From: Proteiniclasticum sediminis
Lineage (GTDB): Bacteria; Bacillota; Clostridia; Clostridiales; Clostridiaceae
Length of the DNA stretch: 64,000 nucleotides
NCBI RefSeq assembly: GCF_018128025.1
Contig: NZ_JAGSCS010000003.1
Location: 124,001-188,000 of the forward strand
Reading direction: 5' to 3'
The position numbers were made by a program, and so were the translations under genes. The notes under the pieces were generated by a model that had not been told where the DNA came from, made no database searches, and saw only the letters and a list, made by a program, of their open reading frames with translations. How positions within the stretch are numbered: position 1 is the first letter of the stretch; the number at the start of each line of letters is the position of its first letter. Positions 44,982 to 53,130 of the stretch are shown here, piece after piece.

Positions 44982-45011
44982 TTGTCAGATAATCCGCGGC
45001 TGTGATACAAT
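44982..45011 (+). promoter_or_regulatory. Promoter of rplS
   Basis: -35 TTGTCA (44982-44987), an 18-base spacer and -10 TACAAT (45006-45011). Confidence 0.65.
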
Positions 45012-45017
45012 ATACTT

Positions 45018-45085
45018 TGTGCTAGTACGGGCGGTCCACTGAGAAGTCTACTTCTGTATGAACGTCAATTTATCTATAGGAGGGA
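45018..45085 (+). ncRNA. Candidate L19 leader
   Basis: The 5' untranslated stretch of rplS has a hairpin AGAAGT-CT-ACTTCT (about 45040-45053) inside a possible ACG/CGT and GTAC/GTAT closing arm. Leaders of rplS are known as autoregulatory elements in low-GC Gram-positives. I assign it by position and shape only. Confidence 0.45.
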
Positions 45086-45091
45086 ATGCAC

Positions 45092-45439
45092 ATGAACGAA
45101 TTAATCAGAGCAATCGAAGCTGAACAGCTGAGAGAAGTTGCCCTACCAACCTTTAACGTGGGAGATACCATCAAGGTTCACGTTAAGATCAAGGAAGGCG
45201 ACAAGGAAAGAATCCAGGTATTTGAGGGCACCGTCATCAAGATCCAGAACGGCGGCGTTAGACAGACCTTCACCGTAAGACGACTGGCTTATGGCGTAGG
45301 CGTGGAAAGAACATTCCCTGTGAATTCTCCATCCGTGGACAAGGTTGAAGTTGTCCGCAATGGTCGTGTCCGCAGAGCGAAGCTGTTCTACCTCAGAGAC
45401 AGAGTGGGTAAGGCTGCAAAAGTTAAAGACGCTAAGTAA
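45092..45439 (+). CDS. rplS: 50S ribosomal protein L19
   Basis: Large-subunit protein of 115 residues at the 30S interface. Matches L19: [53 protein letters not shown] and [20 protein letters not shown] 45092 lies 7 bases after AGGAGGG. Another ATG two codons earlier is too near the SD. Confidence 0.98.
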   Translation: MNELIRAIEAEQLREVALPTFNVGDTIKVHVKIKEGDKERIQVFEGTVIKIQNGGVRQTFTVRRLAYGVGVERTFPVNSPSVDKVEVVRNGRVRRAKLFYLRDRVGKAAKVKDAK

Positions 45440-45445
45440 GACATA

Positions 45446-45470
45446 AGAAAGGGACTTCGGTCTCTTTTTT
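45446..45470 (+). terminator. Intrinsic terminator of rplS
   Basis: Arms AAAGGGAC and GTCTCTTT around a TTCG tetraloop, followed by T. Confidence 0.85.
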
Positions 45471-45584
45471 ATTGGGAAGATTTTTTCGCCAGGGCTGAAG
45501 CGGAATCATAGGCTTCCCCGGAAAATTCCTGTATAATCGGATCAGAAACCGAAGATTTTGGTAATTTTGGAAGGGGAGAGCGGG

Positions 45585-46145
45585 ATGGAACTGAGGAAAG
45601 CTACGGAAGAGCTGAAAGAAGCTCTCCTTCGTTATCAGGAGGACTGGAGAAAGTCTGGAGAAAAAACCGTGCCCTATGGGGCTAGATTTTTCGATTTAAA
45701 CTTCGAGGAATGGCTGCTAAAAACCCGGGAGCTGGAAACCCAGGCCCCTTCGGGCTGGGTTACCGCAGAGCTCTGGTTTCTCCTCGATGAAGGGGAAATC
45801 GTTGGGGCCATCGCCTATCGCCATGGGCTCAATGCCTACCTCCTGGGGGTGGGCGGCCAGATCGGTTATGGGGTCGTTCCCGGTAAGCGGGGCCAGGGCT
45901 ATGGCAAAGCCATGCTGGACCTTCTCCTGGAGATGCTGGCCCAAAGGGGCATCGCTAAAGCCCTCATCACCTGCAACAAGAGCAATCCCGCTTCGGAAGC
46001 AGTGATCCGCCATGGCGGCGGGATATTGGAGAATGAAGTGGAAGACGGCGAGGAAATCGTTCGCCGTTATTGGGTCTATCCCGGAAAAAGTTCGGGAAGG
46101 CAGTCGGGGTCAAGGCCCGGAGGAGGACAAGAAAAATGGATATGA
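45585..46145 (+). CDS. GNAT family N-acetyltransferase
   Basis: Acetyltransferase of 186 residues. The fold core is LWFLLDEGEIVGAIAYRHGLN, the acetyl-CoA site YGVVPGKRGQGYGKAMLDLLLEML, and ALITCNKSNPASEAVIRHGGGILENEV. This last pattern is found in Firmicute GNATs of unknown substrate. It occupies the spot between rplS and rbgA where lepB (signal peptidase I) is often found. ATG 45585 follows GGGGAGAG. It overlaps rbgA by 10 bases. A -10 TATAAT (45532-45537) lies 48 bases upstream with a weak -35. Confidence 0.88.
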   Translation: MELRKATEELKEALLRYQEDWRKSGEKTVPYGARFFDLNFEEWLLKTRELETQAPSGWVTAELWFLLDEGEIVGAIAYRHGLNAYLLGVGGQIGYGVVPGKRGQGYGKAMLDLLLEMLAQRGIAKALITCNKSNPASEAVIRHGGGILENEVEDGEEIVRRYWVYPGKSSGRQSGSRPGGGQEKWI

Positions 46146-46999
46146 AAATCAACTGGTTTCCGGGGCATATGGTGAAAACCCGCCGGGAGATTCAGGCGAA
46201 TCTGAAGCTCGTGGATGCCGTCATCGAAATCCGGGACGCCCGTATTGTGCGTTCCTCAAAAAATCCGGAGATTGAAAAGCTTCTGGGGAATAAGCCCCGG
46301 ATCATCCTGCTGAATAAAGCGGATCTGGCTGAGGATCGGGTGACCCGGGCCTGGAAGAAAGTGCTGGAAAATGAACAGACCCTGGTGCTGGAGGTGAACT
46401 CCATGACGGGAAAAGGCTTGAACACGCTGAAACCGGCCCTCCAGGAGCTGCTGAAAGAAAAGCTGCAGCGCAATCGGGACCGGGGAATTGTCCATTCCCA
46501 GATCCGCGCCATGGTGGTGGGGATCCCCAATGTGGGGAAAAGCTCCTTCATTAATAAAATGGCCAAGAACAGCATCGCCAAGGTGGGAGACCGTCCCGGC
46601 GTCACGAAAAACAAACAGTGGATCAAGACCAAGGATGACCTGGAGCTCCTGGACACCCCCGGGATTCTCTGGCCGAAGTTTGAGGAGGAGACCTCGCTAA
46701 ATTTGGCCTTCACCGGCGCCATCAAGGACGAGATCATGGACATCGAAACCCTGGCGCTTCGGCTGGTGGAGAGGCTCTCCAAGAACTACAAGAGCCGCCT
46801 TGTGGAACGCTATGGACTGGAAGAGTTTTCCGAGGATCCCCTGGAGAATCTGGAGAACATCGCCCGAAAACGCGGATGCATCATCAGGGGCGGGGAAGTG
46901 GACTATCGCCGAGTAGCCGTCATGCTTTTGGATGAGTTCCGCGGCGCCAAGATGGGGCCCATTTCCCTGGAGTGGCCGGAGGTGGAGAATGAAGGATAA
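46136..46999 (+). CDS. rbgA: Ribosome biogenesis GTPase RbgA (YlqF)
   Basis: Circularly permuted GTPase needed for late 50S assembly; 287 residues. Starts MDMKINWFPGHMVKTRREI, typical of RbgA. G4 LLNKADL precedes G1 GIPNVGKSS and G3 DTPGILW. The C-terminal ANTAR-like RNA-binding part is complete (SEDPLENLENIARKRG; YRRVAVMLLDEFRGAKMG). Overlaps rnhB by 11 bases. Confidence 0.97.
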   Translation: MDMKINWFPGHMVKTRREIQANLKLVDAVIEIRDARIVRSSKNPEIEKLLGNKPRIILLNKADLAEDRVTRAWKKVLENEQTLVLEVNSMTGKGLNTLKPALQELLKEKLQRNRDRGIVHSQIRAMVVGIPNVGKSSFINKMAKNSIAKVGDRPGVTKNKQWIKTKDDLELLDTPGILWPKFEEETSLNLAFTGAIKDEIMDIETLALRLVERLSKNYKSRLVERYGLEEFSEDPLENLENIARKRGCIIRGGEVDYRRVAVMLLDEFRGAKMGPISLEWPEVENEG

Positions 47000-47801
47000 G
47001 ATGCCGTCAGGCAGCGTGGAAGAGATCCGGCAGTTTCTCCAGGCCCATGAGGAGGAAGTGCGAAGCGCGCCGGAGGAGATCCTTCAGGCGCTGGCTGCGG
47101 ATCCCCGAAAATCCGTCCAGGCCCTGGGGCTCCGAATCCAAAAGGAAAGGGAAAAACGAAACCGCGAGATCCAGCGGGTGAAGGCGTTATACACCTTCGA
47201 CGAAGCCTTCGGAAAGCGGGTGGCTGGGGTGGACGAGGTGGGTCGAGGTCCCTTGGCGGGTCCCATTGTCGCCGCAGCGGTGATGTTACCCCCCGGCAGC
47301 GAGCTGGAAGATCTGATTCTGGGGATCAATGACTCCAAGAAACTGAGCAAAAAAATGCGGGAAGAGCTGGATGAAATCATCCGGGAAAAAGCGCTGACCT
47401 ATGCCATCTATGAGATGAGCAACCTGGACATTGACCGCCTGGGCATTGGCTACTGCAATCAGGAAGTGTTCCGGGGCGCTCTGCGCAGTCTTTCGGTAGC
47501 TCCCCAGCTGGTGCTGTCCGACGGGTATCCGGTGAAGGACTACCCGGGGGAGAATCTGTCCGTAATCAAAGGCGATACCCAAAGTGCCGCCATTGCCTGC
47601 GCTTCCATCATCGCCAAAGTTCATCGGGACCGGCTCATGGAAAACCTTCACCAGTATTATCCTCAGTACGGCTTTGACCATAATGCGGGCTATGGCAGCC
47701 CGGATCATGTGGCAGCCCTGAAAGCCCATGGACCCACACCCCTTCACCGCATGAGTTTTCTGCGGGGAATTTTGGGGGATGGGGATTCCTCGAATGAATG
47801 A
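46989..47801 (+). CDS. rnhB: Ribonuclease HII
   Basis: Removes RNA from RNA-DNA hybrids and single ribonucleotides from DNA; 270 residues. An N-terminal helical extension (about residues 1-65) precedes the catalytic domain, as in Bacillus RnhB. Active-site motifs: VAGVDEVGRGPLAGPIVAAAV, NDSKKLSKK, KGDTQSAAIACASIIAKVHRD and the final HGPTPLHRMSF. ATG 46989 lies inside the end of rbgA with GGAGG before it. Its stop codon ends in the first base of a long palindrome. Confidence 0.97.
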   Translation: MKDKMPSGSVEEIRQFLQAHEEEVRSAPEEILQALAADPRKSVQALGLRIQKEREKRNREIQRVKALYTFDEAFGKRVAGVDEVGRGPLAGPIVAAAVMLPPGSELEDLILGINDSKKLSKKMREELDEIIREKALTYAIYEMSNLDIDRLGIGYCNQEVFRGALRSLSVAPQLVLSDGYPVKDYPGENLSVIKGDTQSAAIACASIIAKVHRDRLMENLHQYYPQYGFDHNAGYGSPDHVAALKAHGPTPLHRMSFLRGILGDGDSSNE

Positions 47802-47826
47802 TTATTATCCTCCGGAGGATAATAAT
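47801..47826. repeat. 26-bp perfect palindrome at the rnhB end
   Basis: The sequence is its own reverse complement over 26 bases, centred on CCTCCGGAGG (47809-47818) with ATTATTAT and ATAATAAT flanks. As RNA the CCTCC half can also pair with the dprA SD CCGGAGG at 47851-47857. Confidence 0.95.
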
Positions 47827-47864
47827 GTGGAGAATCTACATTATTAATATCCGGAGGTTTTTCC

Positions 47865-48860
47865 ATGGAACGACAATTTTTTGAGGACCTTCCCCGGGAG
47901 ATCCGGCTCATGGCGGCCTTCCATACGATGAACTATGAGGCGGCGCTGAAGGCTATGCTCTCTCCGCCGGCGTTTGACCGGGAAATTCGGGAAAAAATAT
48001 TGGCACGGCAGCGGGCAAATCCCCGGCATATTCTCATTGGGGATAAGGGCTATCCGCCCAGGCTCTATGATATGACCTGGCCACCGCTTCTCCTTTACTA
48101 TGAAGGGGACATCAAGCTTCTCCACCGGCCGTCGGTGGCGGTGGTGGGCAGCCGAAAATGCAGCACCTACGGACGTCGAGTCACCAAAGACTTCTCCATG
48201 CTTTTGGCCAAAAGCGGCATGGTGGTGGTGAGCGGAGGTGCCCGGGGGATCGACACGGTAGCCCATGAAGCCGCTCTGGAGGTTCAGGGGAAAAGCATCT
48301 GCGTCCTGGGCTGCGGCCTGAATGTGGCTTATCCTCCGGAAAATCGGGAACTTTTTCGGGTTCTTGCCCAGGAGGGGCTTCTTCTTAGTGAGTATCCCCG
48401 GGATTATGGGCCCAAACGCTGGACGTTCCCCATGCGAAACCGGATCATCGCTGCCCTCTCTTCCGCGGTTCTGGTGACGGAAGCGGAAGAGAAGAGCGGC
48501 TCCCTCCACACGGCGGCCTATGGGGAAGAACTGAACCGTCCGGTCTATGCCGTACCCGGAGACATCTATGCTCCCAATAAAAGCGGGACCCACGGGCTCA
48601 TCGAGATGGGAGCGAGAATCCTCTACAGGCAGGAAGATCTTCTGCTGGATCTTTTAGCCCTTCATCCGGAAATGGCGAGGTACCGGATAAAAGACTTAGG
48701 CCTGGCAGGGATCTCCATGGCCGAAGATACCCAAAAGAAGCTTTTGGGCTGGTCTTCTTTTTCCCGAATTTCTGGAGAAGAGGATCTCTTCGTGCCGGAT
48801 CCTCCTCCTTCAGTGGGGGGCGTCGAGGGGGGCACCGGGAAAGATTCTTTTGACATTTGA
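47865..48860 (+). CDS. dprA: DNA processing protein DprA
   Basis: Loads RecA on incoming single-stranded DNA in transformation; 331 residues. The Rossmann-like core is complete: VAVVGSRKCSTYGRRVTKDF, VVSGGARGIDTVAHEAAL, CVLGCGLNVAYPPENRELF, RNRIIAALSSAVLVTEA and YAVPGDIYAPNKSGTHGLI. After the core there is only a short tail of about 80 residues with a Pro/Gly-rich end, so the C-terminal winged-helix domain of many DprA proteins seems missing or degenerate. SD CCGGAGG is 7 bases before the ATG. topA follows behind its own promoter. Confidence 0.95.
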   Translation: MERQFFEDLPREIRLMAAFHTMNYEAALKAMLSPPAFDREIREKILARQRANPRHILIGDKGYPPRLYDMTWPPLLLYYEGDIKLLHRPSVAVVGSRKCSTYGRRVTKDFSMLLAKSGMVVVSGGARGIDTVAHEAALEVQGKSICVLGCGLNVAYPPENRELFRVLAQEGLLLSEYPRDYGPKRWTFPMRNRIIAALSSAVLVTEAEEKSGSLHTAAYGEELNRPVYAVPGDIYAPNKSGTHGLIEMGARILYRQEDLLLDLLALHPEMARYRIKDLGLAGISMAEDTQKKLLGWSSFSRISGEEDLFVPDPPPSVGGVEGGTGKDSFDI

Positions 48861-48878
48861 AAAACCATAGTATAGAAT
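48850..48878 (+). promoter_or_regulatory. Promoter of topA
   Basis: A perfect -35 TTGACA (48850-48855) inside the last codons of dprA, a 17-base spacer and -10 TAGAAT (48873-48878). It leaves a leader of about 110 bases in which I see no clear structure. Confidence 0.75.
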
Positions 48879-48994
48879 AGGGAATTAATTCACAGGTCTA
48901 TCGGAATGGTGCATAATCAGCATATATAAAAGATAGACAATTCGAGAACAATGAATCCGATTTTGGAATTCGGAGAAATTTTAAGGGAGAATGT

Positions 48995-51085
48995 ATGAGT
49001 CAGAAGTTAGTCATTGTGGAATCACCGGCCAAAGCGAAAACCATAAAAAAATACCTGGGAAGCGGATACACGGTGGAAGCCTCCATGGGTCATATCCGGG
49101 ACCTGCCCAAAAGTCAGCTGGGTGTGGATGTGAACAATAATTTTGAGCCAAAATACATCACCATCCGAGGGAAGGGCGAACTGCTGGATAAGTTACGCAA
49201 AGCCGCCAAGAAAGCCGATAAAATCTATCTGGCCACTGACCCTGACCGCGAGGGGGAAGCCATCAGCTTTCATTTGGCCAACATCTTAAAACTAAATCCC
49301 AAGGACAATATCCGAATCGAGTTTAACGAAATTACCAAGGATGCGGTAAAAAATTCCATCAAGAACGCCCGTCCCATCGATGAGAAGATTTTTGATGCAC
49401 AGCAGGCTCGCCGCGTGGTGGACCGTCTGGTGGGCTATGAAATCAGCCCCATCCTCTGGCGCAATGTGAAATGGGGACTCAGTGCCGGACGCGTTCAGTC
49501 CGTAGCCTTGAAGCTGATCTGCGATCGGGAGACGGAGATCGAGAAGTTCGAATCCAAGGAATACTGGAGCGTGGAAGCGGATCTTCAAAAAGATCGCACT
49601 GTGATCCGCACCAAGCTGGCACAGCATAAAAACAAAAAGATCGAAATCGGCAGCGAAAAGCAGGCGGAGGCCATCAAAGCGGAGCTGGACAGGGGCGAGT
49701 TTGTGGTTTCCAATCTGAAAAAGGGAACCAAGCTGAAGAATCCTCTGGCCCCCTTCATCACCTCCACGCTGCAGCAGGAGGCGTCCCGGCGGCTGAACTA
49801 TCAGACCCGCCGCACCATGAGCATCGCCCAGAAGCTCTACGAAGGTGTGGACGTCAAGGGCCACGGCACCGTGGGTCTCATTACCTATATGCGAACGGAC
49901 TCCACCCGGATCTCCGATGAAGCCCAGGCTGCTGCCCGGGAGTTCATCACCGGTGTCTATGGTGCAGCCTACTATCCCAAGACCCCGCGGGTATATAAAG
50001 GAAAGAAGAATGCCCAGGATGCCCATGAGGCCATCCGTCCCTCCGATGTGACCCTCACTCCGGATAAGGTCAAGGACAGTCTGAAGTCCGAGGAGTACAA
50101 GCTCTACAAGCTCATCTGGGAGCGGTTCATCGCCAGCCAGATGGCCTCCTGCAAAATGAACACCATCAGTCTGGAAGTGCTCAACGGGGACTATAAGTTC
50201 CGCGCCAGCGGTTCCACGGTGGAGTTTGAAGGGTTCATGAAGATTTATGACTATAAAGGGGAGGATGAGGAGGAAAACACCTCCATCCCCGATCTGGAAG
50301 TGAATGAGAAGCTGAAAGCCAAGAAGATTCTTCTGGAGCAGCATTTCACCCAGCCCCCGGCCCGATATTCCGAGGCATCCTTTGTCAAAACCCTGGAGGA
50401 ACTGGGGATTGGAAGACCCTCCACTTATGCTCCGACCATTTCCACCCTGCTGAACCGCCTCTATGTGGAGCGGGAGAAGAAAAGCCTGGTGCCCACAGAT
50501 TTGGGAAAAATCGTCAATGCCATCATGGTGGAGTACTTCAAGAGCATCGTGGACGTGGAGTTCACCGCCGGCATGGAGTCTAGGCTGGATCTCATTGAAG
50601 AGGGTAGCGAGAAGTGGACCGATGTGGTGGGATCCTTCTATGAACCGCTGAAGAAAGATATCGAAGTGGCCGAGAGCAAAGTTTCCAAGGTGACCATCGA
50701 AGATGAAGTTTCCGAGGAGATTTGCGAAAAATGCGGAAGCCATTTTGTCATCAAGAATGGCCGCTTCGGCAAGTTCCTGGCCTGTTCCGGGTATCCGGAC
50801 TGCAAAAATACAAAACCCATCGTGGACAAACTGGATGTGAAATGTCCCACCTGTCACGAGGGCGATGTGCTGCAGCGCAAGTCCAAGAAGGGACGGAAGT
50901 TCTTCGGATGTTCCCGCTATCCTGAATGTAACTATGTCAGCTGGTATGAGCCGGTGAAAGACCCCTGCCCAGTCTGCAAGAGCCTCATGTACAAGAAGTA
51001 TTCCAAGAAAGAGGGGACTTATCTGGAGTGCTCCAACGAAGGATGCAAGCAAAAGGTTCTGATCTCCAAAGAATCTGAAGAATAA
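48995..51085 (+). CDS. topA: DNA topoisomerase I
   Basis: Relaxes negative supercoils; 696 residues. The Toprim domain starts LVIVESPAKAKTIKKYLG and has DPDREGEAI. The active Tyr is in LITYMRTDSTRIS. The C-terminal part carries three zinc ribbons (CEKCGSHF..CSGYPDC; CPTCHEGD..CSRYPEC; CPVCKSLM..CSNEGC). Order dprA-topA-codY is conserved in Firmicutes. A strong terminator follows. Confidence 0.98.
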   Translation: MSQKLVIVESPAKAKTIKKYLGSGYTVEASMGHIRDLPKSQLGVDVNNNFEPKYITIRGKGELLDKLRKAAKKADKIYLATDPDREGEAISFHLANILKLNPKDNIRIEFNEITKDAVKNSIKNARPIDEKIFDAQQARRVVDRLVGYEISPILWRNVKWGLSAGRVQSVALKLICDRETEIEKFESKEYWSVEADLQKDRTVIRTKLAQHKNKKIEIGSEKQAEAIKAELDRGEFVVSNLKKGTKLKNPLAPFITSTLQQEASRRLNYQTRRTMSIAQKLYEGVDVKGHGTVGLITYMRTDSTRISDEAQAAAREFITGVYGAAYYPKTPRVYKGKKNAQDAHEAIRPSDVTLTPDKVKDSLKSEEYKLYKLIWERFIASQMASCKMNTISLEVLNGDYKFRASGSTVEFEGFMKIYDYKGEDEEENTSIPDLEVNEKLKAKKILLEQHFTQPPARYSEASFVKTLEELGIGRPSTYAPTISTLLNRLYVEREKKSLVPTDLGKIVNAIMVEYFKSIVDVEFTAGMESRLDLIEEGSEKWTDVVGSFYEPLKKDIEVAESKVSKVTIEDEVSEEICEKCGSHFVIKNGRFGKFLACSGYPDCKNTKPIVDKLDVKCPTCHEGDVLQRKSKKGRKFFGCSRYPECNYVSWYEPVKDPCPVCKSLMYKKYSKKEGTYLECSNEGCKQKVLISKESEE

Positions 51086-51094
51086 AACCATGCC

Positions 51095-51125
51095 GAAAGA
51101 GGGATCTGCGGATCTCTCTTTTTTG
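51095..51125 (+). terminator. Intrinsic terminator of topA
   Basis: Arms AAAGAGGGATC and GATCTCTCTTT (one G:T pair), loop TGCG, followed by T. Confidence 0.9.
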
Positions 51126-51171
51126 GTTTTGTGAATGATTTCCGAAAAGTGCAGAAAATGAAAAAATTACG

Positions 51172-51200
51172 TTGCCTTTGCTAAAAAATAACGATATAAT
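51172..51200 (+). promoter_or_regulatory. Distal promoter P1 of codY or of a leader RNA
   Basis: -35 TTGCCT (51172-51177), a 17-base spacer and a perfect -10 TATAAT (51195-51200). It lies 266 bases before codY. Confidence 0.75.
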
Positions 51201-51206
51201 GCAATA

Positions 51207-51330
51207 TGGCGGTGGTATCGGAGATAATCACGCTCCCCAATCCCCACCGGATTGAAACCGCCCACCCGTTGTTTGCCTCCAAAAGGCCATGGTTTATGGC
51301 TTAGCGGGTTATTCACGGGGGGTTACCGAA
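51207..51330 (+). ncRNA. Candidate structured RNA between topA and codY
   Basis: GC-rich block set in AT-rich surroundings directly after P1. Pairings seen: GGCGGT (51208-51213) with ACCGCC (51257-51262); CCCG (51265-51268) with CGGG (51305-51308) enclosing GCCT/AGGC (51275-51287) and GCCAT/ATGGC (51286-51300). No start codon with SD opens a frame of note. No terminator ends it, so it may be a long leader rather than a free RNA. It matches no riboswitch class that I know. Confidence 0.45.
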
Positions 51331-51331
51331 A

Positions 51332-51346
51332 AGTTTTCTTAAAATT
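51332..51346. promoter_or_regulatory. CodY-box-like site
   Basis: AGTTTTCTTAAAATT differs at two of 15 positions from the known consensus AATTTTCWGAAAATT. It lies between P1 and P2 of codY and would allow autoregulation. Confidence 0.55.
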
Positions 51347-51370
51347 CATTCACAGAATTGTGTAAAATTA

Positions 51371-51399
51371 TTGAATAATGCTTTAATTTATGCTATTAT
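51371..51399 (+). promoter_or_regulatory. Proximal promoter P2 of codY
   Basis: -35 TTGAAT (51371-51376), a 17-base spacer and -10 TATTAT (51394-51399). Confidence 0.7.
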
Positions 51400-51417
51400 T
51401 TGAAAAGGTAAGTGGAC

Positions 51418-51452
51418 AATTCTAAATATTCACAATATTAATGATTAGAATT
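51418..51452 (+). other. Hairpin before the codY ribosome binding site
   Basis: Perfect 8-bp inverted repeat AATTCTAA (51418-51425) and TTAGAATT (51445-51452), ending next to the AGGGGGG SD of codY. Confidence 0.6.
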
Positions 51453-51466
51453 AGGGGGGATCAAGG

Positions 51467-52246
51467 ATGTCACTATTAAACAAAACCAGAAAATTAAACA
51501 AGATACTGCAGAAATCCGGAACTGACCCGGTGGTGTTTGACGATATCTGCGAGATTCTCAGCGATGAGCTGGGGGCTGATGTCTATGTCGTCAGCCGCAG
51601 AGGAAAAATCCTGGGCCATAAGTTTGCCCATGCCTTCACCGCCAAGGATGAGCATGCCCATATCTTCGAAGATATGAAGTTCAGCGACGACTACAATGAC
51701 GTACTGCTGAAGATTGGGGAAACCCTGACGAATATTTCTGCCGATGAGCGCTATGTGCTCAATGTGGAAAAGGAGTATGAAGGCAAAAATAAGCTCACCA
51801 CCATCGTTCCCATCAACGGCAACCGGGAGAGACTGGGAACCGTAATCCTGACCACGCTGGGAAGCCCCTTCTCCGACGAGGATATCGTGCTGGTGGAGTA
51901 CTCCACCACCATCATTGGTCTGGAAATTCTCCGTTCCAAGCAGCTGGAAAGTGAAGAAGATCAGCGTAAAAATGATGTGGTGGATTTGGCCATCCATACC
52001 CTTTCCTACAGCGAGAAGGAAGCCGTCAATCATATTTTCCGCGAACTCGACGGCGATGAAGGTCTCTTGGTCGCTTCCCGCATTGCGGACAAAGTGGGCA
52101 TCACCCGTTCCGTCATCGTCAATGCGCTGCGCAAGCTGGAAAGCGCCGGCGTCATCAAGTCCAGATCCCTGGGCATGAAGGGCACCCGCATCACCATTCT
52201 CAATGACAAGCTGCTGGAAAAGCTGGAAATCCCCAAGAAGGGTTAA
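51467..52246 (+). CDS. codY: GTP-sensing transcriptional regulator CodY
   Basis: Global repressor that reads GTP and branched-chain amino acids; 259 residues. The N-terminal GAF domain starts [16 protein letters not shown] and continues through [25 protein letters not shown]. The C-terminal winged helix has [39 protein letters not shown], almost the family consensus. Its upstream region has two promoters, a CodY-box-like site and hairpins. The liv operon in this window is a plausible target through shared substrates, though no CodY box is visible there. Confidence 0.98.
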   Translation: MSLLNKTRKLNKILQKSGTDPVVFDDICEILSDELGADVYVVSRRGKILGHKFAHAFTAKDEHAHIFEDMKFSDDYNDVLLKIGETLTNISADERYVLNVEKEYEGKNKLTTIVPINGNRERLGTVILTTLGSPFSDEDIVLVEYSTTIIGLEILRSKQLESEEDQRKNDVVDLAIHTLSYSEKEAVNHIFRELDGDEGLLVASRIADKVGITRSVIVNALRKLESAGVIKSRSLGMKGTRITILNDKLLEKLEIPKKG

Positions 52247-52253
52247 ATCTTGA

Positions 52254-52284
52254 GACAAAAACCGGTGTTAATGCCGGTTTTTGT
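52254..52284 (+). terminator. Intrinsic terminator of codY
   Basis: Arms CAAAAACCGG (52256-52265) and CCGGTTTTTG (52274-52283). Confidence 0.85.
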
Positions 52285-52312
52285 TGCTTCGGTCAAAGTG
52301 TTGTGGTATACT
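52284..52312 (+). promoter_or_regulatory. Promoter of rpsB
   Basis: -35 TTGCTT (52284-52289), a 17-base spacer and -10 TATACT (52307-52312). The -35 begins right at the end of the codY terminator. Confidence 0.65.
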
Positions 52313-52333
52313 ACGTAAGGATAAAAATAATCA

Positions 52334-52391
52334 CATCTGCTGATTTCAGGGAGGGTGCCCCCAAGGGTTTCCCTGGGAAAAGAGGCAGATG
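52334..52391 (+). other. Structured rpsB leader
   Basis: Outer stem CATCTGC (52334-52340) and GCAGATG (52385-52391); inner stem CAGGGA (52347-52352) and TCCCTG (52370-52375). It ends about 20 bases before the rpsB SD and is a candidate for autoregulation by S2. Confidence 0.55.
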
Positions 52392-52420
52392 GAAGGTTAA
52401 AAACCAGGAGGTAATAAAAA

Positions 52421-53122
52421 ATGGCAGTAATTTCAATGAAACAGCTTCTCGAAGCCGGTGTTCACTTCGGACACCAGACCCGTCGCTGGAACCCCAAAAT
52501 GGCTCCTTACATCTTCACCGAGAGAAACGGGATCTACATCATCGACCTGCAGAAGACCGTAAAGCTCATCGATGTCGCTTATGACTTCGTACGCCAGGTT
52601 TCCGCTGAAGGCAAGGACGTTCTCTTTGTGGGAACCAAGAAGCAGGCTCAGGAAGCTATCCAGGAAGAGGCACTGCGCGCAAACATGCACTTCGTGAACA
52701 ACCGATGGCTGGGCGGCATGCTGACCAACTTCGGAACCATCAAGAAGAGAATCGGCAGAATGGAAGAAATCCGCAAGATGCAGGAAGATGGAACTTTCGA
52801 CGTTCTTCCCAAGAAGGAAGTTGCTTCCCTCATGAACGAACTGGAAAAGCTCGAAAAGAACCTGGGCGGAATCAAGAATCTTGATGTGAAGAACATCGGC
52901 GCAATCTTCATCGTTGACCCCAGAAAGGAAAGAATCGCCATTGCAGAAGCTAAGGCGCTGAACATTCCGATCGTGGCCATCGTGGACACCAACTGCGATC
53001 CCGATGAAATTGACTACATCATTCCCGGAAACGACGATGCCATCAGAGCAGTTAAGCTGATCACATCCAGACTTGGGGATGCCATTCTTGAAGCAAGACA
53101 GGGCGAAGAATTAGCAGAGTAA
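52421..53122 (+). CDS. rpsB: 30S ribosomal protein S2
   Basis: Small-subunit protein of 233 residues. Motifs: [64 protein letters not shown] and [26 protein letters not shown]. Codon use looks more restricted than in neighbours, as expected for a highly expressed gene. tsf follows behind a hairpin. Confidence 0.98.
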   Translation: MAVISMKQLLEAGVHFGHQTRRWNPKMAPYIFTERNGIYIIDLQKTVKLIDVAYDFVRQVSAEGKDVLFVGTKKQAQEAIQEEALRANMHFVNNRWLGGMLTNFGTIKKRIGRMEEIRKMQEDGTFDVLPKKEVASLMNELEKLEKNLGGIKNLDVKNIGAIFIVDPRKERIAIAEAKALNIPIVAIVDTNCDPDEIDYIIPGNDDAIRAVKLITSRLGDAILEARQGEELAE

Positions 53123-53130
53123 TGAAGGGT

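Noticed and set aside
49292..51091. 599-codon open frame on the minus strand opposite topA
   Set aside because: It is fully antisense to a clear topA gene, has no family motifs and no SD, and reflects codon bias of the GC-rich strand.
51207..51330. Assignment of the codY leader to 6S RNA, SRP RNA or a known riboswitch
   Set aside because: None of the conserved core sequences of these classes is present, so it is left as an unknown structured RNA.
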